Source: Arthrobacter sp. FW305-BF8
GTDB lineage: Bacteria; Actinomycetota; Actinomycetes; Actinomycetales; Micrococcaceae
Length of the DNA stretch: 64,000 bases
Direction of reading: 5' to 3'
Assembly (NCBI RefSeq): GCF_021789315.1
Contig: NZ_CP084562.1
Location: forward strand, 62,001 to 126,000
The notes under the pieces are model-generated. The model was not told the origin of the DNA and ran no database searches. It was given only the letters and a program-made list of their open reading frames with translations. Positions within the stretch are counted from its first letter, which is position 1. Every line of letters starts with the position of its first letter. The position numbers were made by a program, and so were the translations under genes. Shown piece by piece: positions 42,358 to 51,151 of this stretch.

Positions 42358-43215
42358 TCAGGAGATGGCACAGAAAAATGAGATGCCCGTTGCGGTCGTT
42401 TGTGTCAGATCGCGTTCGATACCTCTGGGGTTTTGCAGACGCTTGTCTGGATCGTAGACGTAAGCGACGATGGCCTCACAGTTAGGATGCGCGGGGTAAC
42501 GCCCTGCGTCAACTAAAAGCTCTTCACCTAGCTTTTTTGCGCTCATGCTCTCTCTGGTCATCTTGGTCTCGACGACCACCCCTACCTCGGGCAGAACGAA
42601 GTCGACTCTGGAGTTCGCGCCTCCCCTCGAAGGGGTATAATCTTCAGGTCTGACATCGTCGAAGAGAGTCCGCAGCAGGGCTTCTATCAGGACCTGCAGC
42701 TCCCGCTCATCCTTTAATGCCTCTCCGATTGGCCATTCCGGCCGGCGCTGTTGCAAAACCTGAATGAAGTCGGGGAAACGCCTTAGGACCTTTGCCAGAT
42801 CCGCTGCTACGAGTGCAGCTGGTGATTCTTCGGGTTCGACGTCAGCTAGGAGACTTCGTTGCTTTTCCAGCCGGCTGCGGACATTGGCGAAAGGGTATTG
42901 CCAGCGCTGGCCCAAGGGAAATGATCCATCAGCTGCCTTCAGTACTGATTCAGTCCGAGGCTCGCTCAGGAAGCGGTAGATCCCGGGCTTGACCATGCTG
43001 CCGTCCCGTTGCTCGTCAAACCTCTTTCTAATGTCCGGCGGCAGGACGCGACTGGCTCTGCTATGCCACACGCGGTAGTCAGCCCGAACAGAACCGACAT
43101 CTTTGGGATGGGGAGCTTCGCCCTCTTGAAGGGAAGCCATTCGCTCTTCCAGCTCCTCCGACTCCGTGATTAGCTGAGCGATTGCGGAAGCCCTGGGAGC
43201 AGGAATATTAGCCAT
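42358..43215 (-). CDS. PD-(D/E)XK nuclease-domain protein (stand-alone)
   Basis: This 285-residue protein has a helical N-terminal half. The C-terminal nuclease-fold domain (about 170-285) has the core RVDFVLPEVGVVVETKMTRE, whose D-x(n)-E-x-K residues fit the PD-(D/E)XK catalytic set. KLGEELLVDAGRYPAHPNCE then AIVAYVYDPDKRL resemble DpnII/MboI-like restriction endonuclease domains. There is no methylase partner. A defence or DNA-degradation role is inferred. It lies between a surface protein and an IS3 remnant. Confidence 0.75.
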   Translation of the reverse strand: MANIPAPRASAIAQLITESEELEERMASLQEGEAPHPKDVGSVRADYRVWHSRASRVLPPDIRKRFDEQRDGSMVKPGIYRFLSEPRTESVLKAADGSFPLGQRWQYPFANVRSRLEKQRSLLADVEPEESPAALVAADLAKVLRRFPDFIQVLQQRRPEWPIGEALKDERELQVLIEALLRTLFDDVRPEDYTPSRGGANSRVDFVLPEVGVVVETKMTRESMSAKKLGEELLVDAGRYPAHPNCEAIVAYVYDPDKRLQNPRGIERDLTQTTATGISFFCAIS

Positions 43216-43339
43216 GAGTAGAGCCTAGAACACTCTTACGACGAACGGCGTCGACGGGTAAATACAGCCCCCCCGGTTTTTATCCTGCTCCATATCGTTG
43301 CCCGCTGCCAGGCGCCGTTCGAGAGCTGAGGACGCCAAA

Positions 43340-43661
43340 TGGGACTGCCCCCGGTTTTGTTGACTCCCTGACCCAGCGGGCTTGTGCTCGTGGAAGGATG
43401 TTGACCACGCGCACGCCGTATGGGGCGGAGTTCCGTCACGACGTTATTGATGTGGCCCGGAAAGGCGAGGCGCCACTGGCGCAGATCGCGAAAGACTTCG
43501 GGCTCTCGGTCACGACGCTCAGAAGTCTTCGATTGGCTGAACAGCCTAGGAACGACATGTTAGAGACGGTGAACGGCAACCGAGCAGCACTGCAACAGCA
43601 GACCCATACAGGTGCCAGTGTCAGGTTGGCATCAAAGACTTCCGCGAGCCGTTGTCAGTAA
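43340..43661 (+). pseudogene. IS3-family OrfA remnant with its left-end sequence
   Basis: From ATG 43398 the frame gives an N-terminal HTH typical of IS3 OrfA (GAEFRHDVIDVARKGEAPLA, then QIAKDFGLSVTTLR). After about 50 residues it drifts into unrelated sequence. Upstream, GGGACTGCCCCCGGTTTTGT (about 43340) resembles an IS3-type left terminal repeat. OrfB and the right end are missing. Confidence 0.6.
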
Positions 43662-44492
43662 AAGAGGAATTGGACCTTATTCTGACGCCAGTTGGCCTAT
43701 CACCTGACGTCAGGTTGGGGTGTGGTTCTCAATGACAGACTCGTGTGCCCTGACGGCATCACGACCAAACTTGAACGCCCTACGCGGATGGCACCCCGCA
43801 TTTTGGGCGGACAGCCAGCGTTTTGCAGGGGATTTTCCGAGGCCCTTCGGCTCCAGCCGCCAGCAACTTCCGCCCGCAAGGGACCACTTCAAGAAGCAAA
43901 GCACAACTTCTGATACTGAATTCGTGACCACCGGAACCCGCAACGGCCACTGCAGCATGGGGGCCGAGAAACGCGACTCGGGTACCGCGAAGGCGTCCCG
44001 CAGGTGCCGAATACGCCGCCAGAAACATGAGGACACAGCAAATCGGGCTCCTGCTGTGGTCCTTCGCGGTCATCGCTTCGAGCGGAACGCGTCCATGGTT
44101 GAAAGGTACCGCCTCATGTGCGCGGTCCGGAACTTTGACAAGAGCCGACTATGACTCTGCGCGGGGGCGGCGCGCGTGCGAGTAAGTAGGTACTCACACG
44201 GGCCTGGATGCAGGTACTCGAAGTGGTTGTGTTGGGCTACGAAACCTGTCTACTGTCGAACCAAAGGTTTGAAGCCTCGACTGCATCTCGGATTATTTGC
44301 GGTGGGGAAGCCGGATATTCGCTGCTGGGGAAAATAGCGGTGACCGCAGTGTTCCGTTCGTGCCGCTCTGCGCGGCTCTTCTTGAAAAGTGATACTGGTC
44401 CGGACGAAGATGTCCGCCACCCTTAATCCGCAAGCTGGCAGGAACAGCCCCCAAACCCTGACCAAGCTTGCGGCAGGGGAACGAGGGAAAAC
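43662..44492. other. gene-poor stretch between an IS remnant and the NRPS-like locus
   Basis: Reading frames exist on both strands but have unnatural composition and no motifs. A good ribosome site (GAGGGAAAAC) for the gene at 44493 lies at the right edge. This may be decayed insertion or gene sequence. Confidence 0.4.
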
Positions 44493-44918
44493 ATGCCGCT
44501 TATCAAGGATCCGCACCTGTTTAACGAGCAGAGCCTGTTCGTCGACCTGATAGGGGTGCTGGGCTGCCCCCTGTATCTGAAGAACGAGGTGTTCAATTTC
44601 GCTGGCAGCTCAATCAAGCTCAAACCAGCGCGGGAGGTGGTCGAGCGCGCCGAGCGGGAGGGGCTGATCTGCCCCGGCTCCGTCCTTGTGGAGTCCTCCT
44701 CGGGCAACCTCGACGTCGCGCTGAGCATGATCGCCGCCAGCAAGGCGGTTCACGGCGCCATGTCTTGGCTCGCCGACCACGACGCCCGGGACCTAACGGC
44801 GGTGGCCATCTCCCCGGACATGGGCCGTCCCCGCCCGGTGTCGGAGCCACAGCACCCGGCACGCGTACCCGTGGCCGGTTATGTCGCCACAGCCGCACTA
44901 GGGAATTTCCTGCAGTGA
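44493..44918 (+). pseudogene. SbnA-like PLP enzyme gene with a large internal deletion
   Basis: Residues 1-85 match the start of SbnA/cysteine-synthase-type enzymes. The PLP-lysine region is NFAGSSIKLKPA and the substrate loop LVESSSGNLDVALSMIAA. The protein then jumps to a segment normally found about 200 residues later (SWLADHDARDLTAVAISPDM), and ends in unrelated sequence. So the middle of the gene is lost and the C-terminus frameshifted. Intact SbnA makes a precursor of L-2,3-diaminopropionate. The remnant is followed within 3 bp by the Pls-like gene, consistent with an ancestral diaminopropionate-containing peptide pathway. Confidence 0.7.
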
Positions 44919-44920
44919 AA

Positions 44921-47900
44921 ATGCGTCTCGACAACCTGCAGGGCGCTCCGCGTTCCACATCTCCCATCAATCCCCCCATTCCTGAGACAACCACGGCTCC
45001 GGCCGGGAACGGCTCACCAGCCACTCCGGCCACGGGTACGGCCGTCGCCTTGGAGCGCCGGCTGGCGGATCTTCTCGCATCGGTGGTGAAAAGGGATGAT
45101 GTCTCCGTGGACGCCAACTTCTTCTACGAACTGGGCGCGGACTCGCTGGTGATGGCGCAGTTCTGCGCCCACGTGCGCAAGCAGCCGGACCTGCCTGCCG
45201 TGTCGATCAAGGACATCTACCAGAACCCAACGATCTCGGCGCTGGCCGCGGCCCTGGCACCGGCGGAAGAGGCGACGGCACAGGTACAGGTGCAGGAACG
45301 GTTGGCGGAGGTGCTCGCCGGCGTGCTGGACATTGAGCATGTGCCAGTGGAAGCCGATTTCTTCCAGGACCTGGGCGCGGACTCGCTGGTGATGGCGCGG
45401 TTCTGCGCCCGGGTGCGAAAGCTGCCGGACCTGCCAGTGGTGTCGATCAAGGACATCTACCAGAACCCAACGATCGCGGCGCTGGCCGCGGCCCTGGCAC
45501 CGGCGGAAGAGGCGACGGCACAGGTGCAGGTGCAGGAACGGCTGGCCGGGGTGCTCGCCGGCGTGCTCGGCATCGAGCAGGTCGCGGTGGGCGATGACTT
45601 CTTCCAGGACCTGGGCGCGGACTCGCTGGTCATGGCAAAGTTCTGCGCCCGGGTGCGCAAGCAGCCGGACCTGCCCCAGGTATCCATGAAGGAGATCTAC
45701 AGCAACCCGAATATCTTCGCACTGGCAGCGGCCCTGCAGGTTTCCCCGCAGCCGGACAAGGAGGCGGAGCCCTCGCCGGTCGCGGCTTCAGTGCCGGAGG
45801 CTCCGGCACCCATGGACGCGCGGACATGGGAGTATGTCGCCTGCGGCGCCCTGCAGGTGCTCGTCTACCTCGGCTACTGCCTCCTCGCTGGCTGGCTCGC
45901 GGTCGTGGGCTACCAGTGGGAGTTCCCGAACGCCGGTCCAGGCAACCAAGGAATGGCCGTCTGGGAGATCTACCTGCGGTCGATCGGCTTCGCCGCAATG
46001 GTGTTCGTGCTGCTGTGCATCCTGCCGGTGGCCGCGAAGTGGCTCGTCCTCGGGCGCTTCCGGCCCCAGGAGATCCATATCTGGAGCCTGGCCTACTTCC
46101 GGTTCTGGCTGGTCAAGACCCTGATGCGAACCTCGCCCCTCTCGCTGATGGCCGGTTCCCCGCTGACAACCTTCTACCTGCGCGCCATGGGTGCAAAGGT
46201 GGGCCGCAACGTGACGATCCTGACCAAACGCCTGCCGGTCTGCACCGACCTGCTCACCATCGGGGAGGGGACGGTGATCCGCCAGGATGTGGTCTTCAAC
46301 GGCTACCGGGCCCACGGCGGCGTCATTCAGTTCGGTGCGGTGACGCTGGGCCGTGACGTGGTCGTCGGCGAGGGCAGCATCCTGGACATTAACACGGCTA
46401 TGGGAGACGGCTCGCAGTTGGGCCACCGCTCCAGTTTGTACGCCGGCCAGGCCGTGCCCGGGGACGAGCGCTGGCACGGTACGCCGGGCAGGCGCACGGA
46501 GGCGGATTTCCGCACGGTGGAGGCCACGCCCTACCGGCCCTGGCGCCGGGGATGGTTCGCCTTCACCCAGTTCTTGAGTGCGCTCGGGTTGGGCCGGGCC
46601 ATGCTGACCATAACCATCGCCCTGGCCGTCCTGGCGTTGCCGCGCGTGGCGGCGCTGTTGGAGGCGCAGCCGTTGGCGTTCACTGACTGGTCCTTCTACG
46701 CCCACGCTGTTGCCCTCGCCGGCCTGACCGTCTTCGGTGGAACGGTCGCCGCGTTGGTCATCGCCACGACCGTGCCGCGGCTGCTCAACCTCGCTCTGAA
46801 GCCCGACACGGTGTATCCGCTGTTCGGACTGCGTGACGCGGCGGCGCGGGCGGTGACGAAGTTGACCAACAGTCCCATGCTTGGAGGGTTGTTCGGCGAC
46901 AGCTCATACGTCGTAAACTACCTGCGGGCCATCGGGTACGACCTGGGGCAGGTCCAGCAGACAGGCTCGAACATGGGCACGGTGTTCAAGCACGACAACC
47001 CTTTCCTTTCGTCGATCGGCACTGGCACGATGATCGCCGACGGGGTGTCGTTTATGAACGCCGAGTACTCGCCGACGTCGTTCAAGGTCAGTCGGGCGGC
47101 GATCGGCGCGCACAACTTCCTTGGCAACGGCGTTTTCTACCCGGCCGGGGCGAAAACCGGGGACAACTGCCTGCTCGCGACCATGGTGGCGGTCCCCATC
47201 GACGGACCGGTGCGCCATGACGTGGGTTTGCTCGGATCGCCGCCGTTCGAGATCCCCCGCTCGGTCCTCCGGGACGCCCTCCCCGAGGAACATAGGAACC
47301 GTGCGCACTTCCGTCGGGACCTGGCAGCCAAGAACAGGCACAACCTGCGCACGATGGCCCTCGTGATGCTGGTGCGGTGGCTCAACATCTCGCTGGCCAT
47401 GATCATCATGTTCGCCGCTCTCGAACTGTCCGACCAATTCGGTTTCCTTGCCTTTAGCGCGTCCTTCGTCGTGATGCTCCTGGTCGGCTTGCTCGTCCCC
47501 AGCGGCATCGAACACATCGTGACGCGGTCCCGGGGACTTCAGCCCCAGCTCTGCTCCATCTACAACCCATACTTCTGGTGGCACGAGCGGTACTGGAAGC
47601 TGCAGATCCAGAGCCGGTACATGACCATCCTCGACGGGACGCCGTTCAAGCCGCTGCTCTGGCGTCTGCTGGGCGTGCGGATCGGGTCCCGGGTGTTCGA
47701 CGATGGATGCGCGTTCCCCGAGCGGAGCCTGGTGACGATCGGCTCCCGCTGCACACTGAACGCCGGCTCCGCGGTGCAGTGCCATTCCCAGGAGGACGGA
47801 ATGTTCAAGACCGATCGCAGCATCATTGGGGACGGCGTCACGCTCGGCGTCGGCTGCCTTGTCCACTACGGTGTGACCGCAGAAGACGGTGCCGTCGTCG

Positions 47901-48025
47901 CCACCGACTCCTTCGTGATGAAGGGGACGACCCTCCCCCGGGGAACCGTGTGGGGTGGCAACCCGGCCGAAGAGGCCCGAGCCGCCGCCACGTCCCCCCT
48001 CGTGCTGGAAAGGCCCGTATCATGA
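44921..48025 (+). CDS. Pls-like membrane peptide synthetase lacking the adenylation domain, with three tandem carrier domains
   Basis: This protein of about 1034 residues starts at ATG 44921. Residues about 40-285 hold three carrier domains of about 80 residues each. Their phosphopantetheine serines are at about 75, 155 and 235 in (F)F-Y/Q-E/D-LGADSLVMA, and the repeats are near-identical in DNA (240-bp period). After these follows the C-terminal half of epsilon-poly-lysine-synthetase (Pls/PosA)-type enzymes. It has several TM helices and three soluble acyltransferase-like regions with hexapeptide-style turns, for example GEGTVIRQDVVF, GTGTMIADGVSFMNAEYSP and GSRCTLNAGSAVQCH. Canonical Pls has one adenylation and one carrier domain at the N-terminus; the former is absent here. 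Amino-acyl loading would need a separate adenylation enzyme. It overlaps the next ORF by ATGA. Confidence 0.8.
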   Translation: MRLDNLQGAPRSTSPINPPIPETTTAPAGNGSPATPATGTAVALERRLADLLASVVKRDDVSVDANFFYELGADSLVMAQFCAHVRKQPDLPAVSIKDIYQNPTISALAAALAPAEEATAQVQVQERLAEVLAGVLDIEHVPVEADFFQDLGADSLVMARFCARVRKLPDLPVVSIKDIYQNPTIAALAAALAPAEEATAQVQVQERLAGVLAGVLGIEQVAVGDDFFQDLGADSLVMAKFCARVRKQPDLPQVSMKEIYSNPNIFALAAALQVSPQPDKEAEPSPVAASVPEAPAPMDARTWEYVACGALQVLVYLGYCLLAGWLAVVGYQWEFPNAGPGNQGMAVWEIYLRSIGFAAMVFVLLCILPVAAKWLVLGRFRPQEIHIWSLAYFRFWLVKTLMRTSPLSLMAGSPLTTFYLRAMGAKVGRNVTILTKRLPVCTDLLTIGEGTVIRQDVVFNGYRAHGGVIQFGAVTLGRDVVVGEGSILDINTAMGDGSQLGHRSSLYAGQAVPGDERWHGTPGRRTEADFRTVEATPYRPWRRGWFAFTQFLSALGLGRAMLTITIALAVLALPRVAALLEAQPLAFTDWSFYAHAVALAGLTVFGGTVAALVIATTVPRLLNLALKPDTVYPLFGLRDAAARAVTKLTNSPMLGGLFGDSSYVVNYLRAIGYDLGQVQQTGSNMGTVFKHDNPFLSSIGTGTMIADGVSFMNAEYSPTSFKVSRAAIGAHNFLGNGVFYPAGAKTGDNCLLATMVAVPIDGPVRHDVGLLGSPPFEIPRSVLRDALPEEHRNRAHFRRDLAAKNRHNLRTMALVMLVRWLNISLAMIIMFAALELSDQFGFLAFSASFVVMLLVGLLVPSGIEHIVTRSRGLQPQLCSIYNPYFWWHERYWKLQIQSRYMTILDGTPFKPLLWRLLGVRIGSRVFDDGCAFPERSLVTIGSRCTLNAGSAVQCHSQEDGMFKTDRSIIGDGVTLGVGCLVHYGVTAEDGAVVATDSFVMKGTTLPRGTVWGGNPAEEARAAATSPLVLERPVS
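45020..45740 (+). repeat. three tandem 240-bp carrier-domain repeats
   Basis: Units starting near 45020, 45260 and 45500 share the same 240-bp period. The second and third are nearly identical over long runs, for example GCGGAAGAGGCGACGGCACA in both. Recent unequal duplication is implied. The third unit's end diverges (KEIYSNPNIFALAAAL). Confidence 0.85.
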
Positions 48026-48306
48026 CCACCACCACTGCCTTGACCTGCCGCACCGCCGCCGACAGCTCGGGCCCGGGCAAAGACCGGACCACCCCCGCGG
48101 GTGCCGCGCCGACTGCGGTTCCCAGGTGGACGCAGGAGCGGAAGCCGGGTCAGGGGCGGATCGAAGTGGCTGTGCCCGAGGACGTGCGCCAGGCTGTGCG
48201 GACACTGTCCCGCATGCTGGATGGGGAAGATCACTTCCGTCCCGGGCCCTCGTGGTCGCGGTGGAATGGTACGACAGTGGCCTTGCCTGATCTTGTCCTT
48301 CCATGA
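48022..48306 (+). pseudogene. truncated condensation-domain-like ORF
   Basis: A 94-residue ORF overlaps the Pls-like gene's stop by ATGA. After a Thr/Pro-rich start it has VPRWTQERKPGQGRIEVAV, then PEDVRQAVRTLSRML, a phrase typical of NRPS condensation/epimerisation-like domains near their middle. It then stops after DGEDHFRPGPSWSRWNGTTV. A functional condensation enzyme is four to five times longer and needs HHxxxDG, which is missing. It is read as a remnant of a third gene of the same pathway. Confidence 0.5.
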
Positions 48307-48425
48307 ATGTCGGCAGCTGGGTTCTACATTCCCGGTGTACAAGAAGCTTCAAACCCCGGTCCCAAAACAAACTGCCATAATCACAGCGTCGCGCCGGTTA
48401 TCGGCGGAAATGACAGGATTGGTCT

Positions 48426-48863
48426 CTACCGGGCTGCCGCCAGTTGGTAGGTGTAGAGCAGGGGCGCATCCACACTGGACGCACGTAATTCCAGTGGTCC
48501 CGGGTCGGTAACGCTGACCTTGGTTGTCTCCTTCGCGCCGTTGCAGGCTGCCCCCAGTTCCACCAGGTCGTTGCCGGCCGAGCGCACCGTCAGGAAGGCC
48601 TTGCCGACGCCTTCGCACACCAGCGTCAACATGTAGGTGCCTGCTTGCACGTCCTTCGTCTGAACCACCGGCTGCCTATTGAGGATTTTACCGGCGTCCG
48701 CCGCCACGATTCCCGAGCCAGCGGGAAGCGCGGTAGCCTGCCACGCGGGGACGTCAGCGTTGCCCACCGAGACCTGCCCGGCACAGCCGGAGACGGCCAC
48801 CAGGGCAGCGGCGGCGGCCACACAGGAAAGGGCGCGCAGAAACTGAGAAGAAAGCTGGAGCAT
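48426..48863 (-). CDS. small lipoprotein
   Basis: This 145-residue protein has a signal peptide and lipobox AVSGC (Cys about 27). A small, mostly beta domain follows. Two further Cys (in LVCEGVGKAF and LGAACNGAK) could form a disulfide. No family is recognised. It is monocistronic, convergent to the NRPS-like locus, and possibly an envelope-associated factor. Confidence 0.75.
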   Translation of the reverse strand: MLQLSSQFLRALSCVAAAAALVAVSGCAGQVSVGNADVPAWQATALPAGSGIVAADAGKILNRQPVVQTKDVQAGTYMLTLVCEGVGKAFLTVRSAGNDLVELGAACNGAKETTKVSVTDPGPLELRASSVDAPLLYTYQLAAAR

Positions 48864-49012
48864 CCCCCTAATTTACCGGCGATCGGCTCCGGCACCCACC
48901 AAGCCGTTATTTGATCAGATAACAGCTGATGGCTCAATTTCCCGGTTTTTGGCCTTTTCAACAGTCCCGGGGTGACCGGTCCCGAAGCCCGTCATCATCC
49001 CGCAGCCCGTCT

Positions 49013-49732
49013 TTAAAGGGCGCCGAGGACGTAGATGACGAGGAATCCGAGGAAGAACGTCGCGCCCAGGAGCACCGTCTCTTCCTGCTCGTGTGCCTCG
49101 GTCAGCAGCTCCTCCACCGTCAAATACAACAGCGTAGCGGCACCAAAAGCCAATACCAGAGCCAGCACCTCGCCGCTGGCGCCACCTAGGAAGAAGGCGC
49201 CGCCGACCGCGCCGACTGCCGTCAGGAGCCCGAGTGCGCTGCTTATAGACCCAGCACGCACACCCGACAGACCCCTGCCCTTGAGCCCGACGGTCAGGGA
49301 CAAAGCCAGAAAGAGGATTTCGATGGTGAGGGCGATCGTCAGGATCAGCGCCTGCCTGGCACCCAGAACCGTTCCCAACCCAACGAGCAGTCCGTCCAAA
49401 AGAAGATCGATTCCGACGGCCACGAGCAGGCCTGCAGGCAGGGAACCGGTCACCGGGGATGCCCTGTCTATTTTCCGACCGAGCGCGCCCAACGTGAGCA
49501 TCACAGCCGTTCCTCCCGCGAAACCGGCAGTTGCGAACCCTAGATTTCCTTCGGCCCGTAAATCCGGCAGCACCTCCCCGGCCAACGCAGCCAGCACCAC
49601 ACCGGCAGCGAAATGCTGGATTGCACTGGAGAGTTTCAGGCCCGGCGGCCTGAACGCCGCAACGATTGAGCCCAGGACGGCCGCAGCGACAGGAAAACCA
49701 ACCAGCAATAACGACTGGGTCACGAGATTCAC
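49013..49732 (-). CDS. ZIP-family metal transporter
   Basis: This 239-residue protein has about eight TM helices. The ZIP metal-site helices are recognisable: SAIQHFAAGVVLAALAGEV, VGIDLLLDGLLVGLG and LTVEELLTEAHEQEET, with His/Asp/Glu in typical positions. GTG 49732 follows GAAAGGGGT; an in-frame GTG at 49789 would add 19 polar residues. ZIP proteins import zinc or other divalent metals. It may act with the CDF exporter at 61005 in metal balance. Confidence 0.8.
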   Translation of the reverse strand: MNLVTQSLLLVGFPVAAAVLGSIVAAFRPPGLKLSSAIQHFAAGVVLAALAGEVLPDLRAEGNLGFATAGFAGGTAVMLTLGALGRKIDRASPVTGSLPAGLLVAVGIDLLLDGLLVGLGTVLGARQALILTIALTIEILFLALSLTVGLKGRGLSGVRAGSISSALGLLTAVGAVGGAFFLGGASGEVLALVLAFGAATLLYLTVEELLTEAHEQEETVLLGATFFLGFLVIYVLGAL

Positions 49733-51151
49733 ACCGGCACCCCTTTCATCCCCGACTCCTACCCGACGAAGCGAACCTTTCCGATTCACCGGAACCGATC
49801 AAATCCCACAGGACTTCGTGCTCCCGCCACGCTATACAGGACCGCCCGGAGAAGAAAGAACCAGCCAGGCAGGTTTTCCCCATAGCCACGCCAAGGGCCT
49901 GGGCACCCACCCCCTGCATGACCGAGCAAGGGTAAATGCAGACTCCCACCAGTAGCCGTCAGGTTCAGACAGGCGGTTTAAGGCGGGCCGGATCAGACCC
50001 TGTCGCTCTCAGTCATCACCGCACCACCACCAAGGCCCTAGCCTTAGACGTGCACGACGGGTCAACAAAACCGCCCCGCGTCCCTGACACCGCCCCGGCG
50101 AGGGCCGACCATCGCCCGGGTCACAGCCGGTCCAATGAGGCAGAAATCTGCCCATCAGGCGCCTCGTTCCGCCGTGAACCACAGCCAGAACAACCGGCAG
50201 GGACGCTACTTTTAGCTGCGTCTGAACTGGTGTGATGCGCACGCCTTCAACAATGCCCGGCCTCCCGTTCCTGCAGGAGCATCAACCGCACTCTCGCCTT
50301 GGAGTTTCCCCTGCACATCACCAAGCCATCTGAGCGGCCCAAGCTGGAAAAATATGGGGGCGTCTCCCTTCTCTGGGGTCGCACGGCGAATCGACAAAAA
50401 GCTTAGCGTCACTTTTTCACAAGCCACCCCAACATTGCGCGTGACCGGCATGCCAGCGAGTCCATTCACCCAAGGACCGTGGCCGGCGGGCTCCTCACGC
50501 ACGCAGAGCGCCTAGCGAAACCAGCTGCGCTAGAACGCGTCAGAAACCTCCGGGAGGATAACTCGTGGGTCTCCTTTCAGGAACATCCTGCGCGGAGACT
50601 GCCCATGGAGCCGCACACGACCGAGCCATCAGCGTCAGGTCAGGTGACACCTGATCCGGCGGCTTGGCTTGGTTCCCGGACTTCCACTTCCTGCCTCGGC
50701 TGCAGGCTCTCCCACCCAGGCCAACGGCTCAGCAGTATGATCGTTCGCATCCATGCACCCATACAATCAGAGAGACATGGGACGCCTCAGGTTCGCCTGC
50801 GACACCGGCATTTGCCTGCCCCCCCAACGGCCGTCCACGGCCAAGGGCGAATTGCGGATCGATTTCTGAATCTGACAAGAACCGCCACTCTGCGCACCGA
50901 CATATTCGCTGCTGTCAACCAGCAGTCATATGCGGCCATGAGATTGGCCCTGGACCGGCCGCTGGCGAGTCGATCTGGGTAGAGCCCGCTAAGAGTGCCA
51001 CTAACCGTTGACCTGCACCACCGTATTAGTTGACCGGAACGAAGGCTCTGGATCTGGTCGCTGGACATGTCGGCGTTGGGAGAACCATCGGGCGGCCGGA
51101 CCCGATCTTCGGGCCTTTCACCCTTACCGCATGCCGCTTCGGATCCGGGCT
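49733..51151. other. long gap without a supported gene
   Basis: About 1.4 kb. Open frames on both strands have Arg/Pro/Ser-rich composition typical of antisense or random high-GC frames, and no motif was recognised. It may contain a decayed gene. Confidence 0.4.

Noticed and set aside
43720..44154. 144-residue frame after the IS3 remnant.
   Set aside because: Arg/Ser/Gln-rich, no motif, and competing frames on the other strand are equally long.
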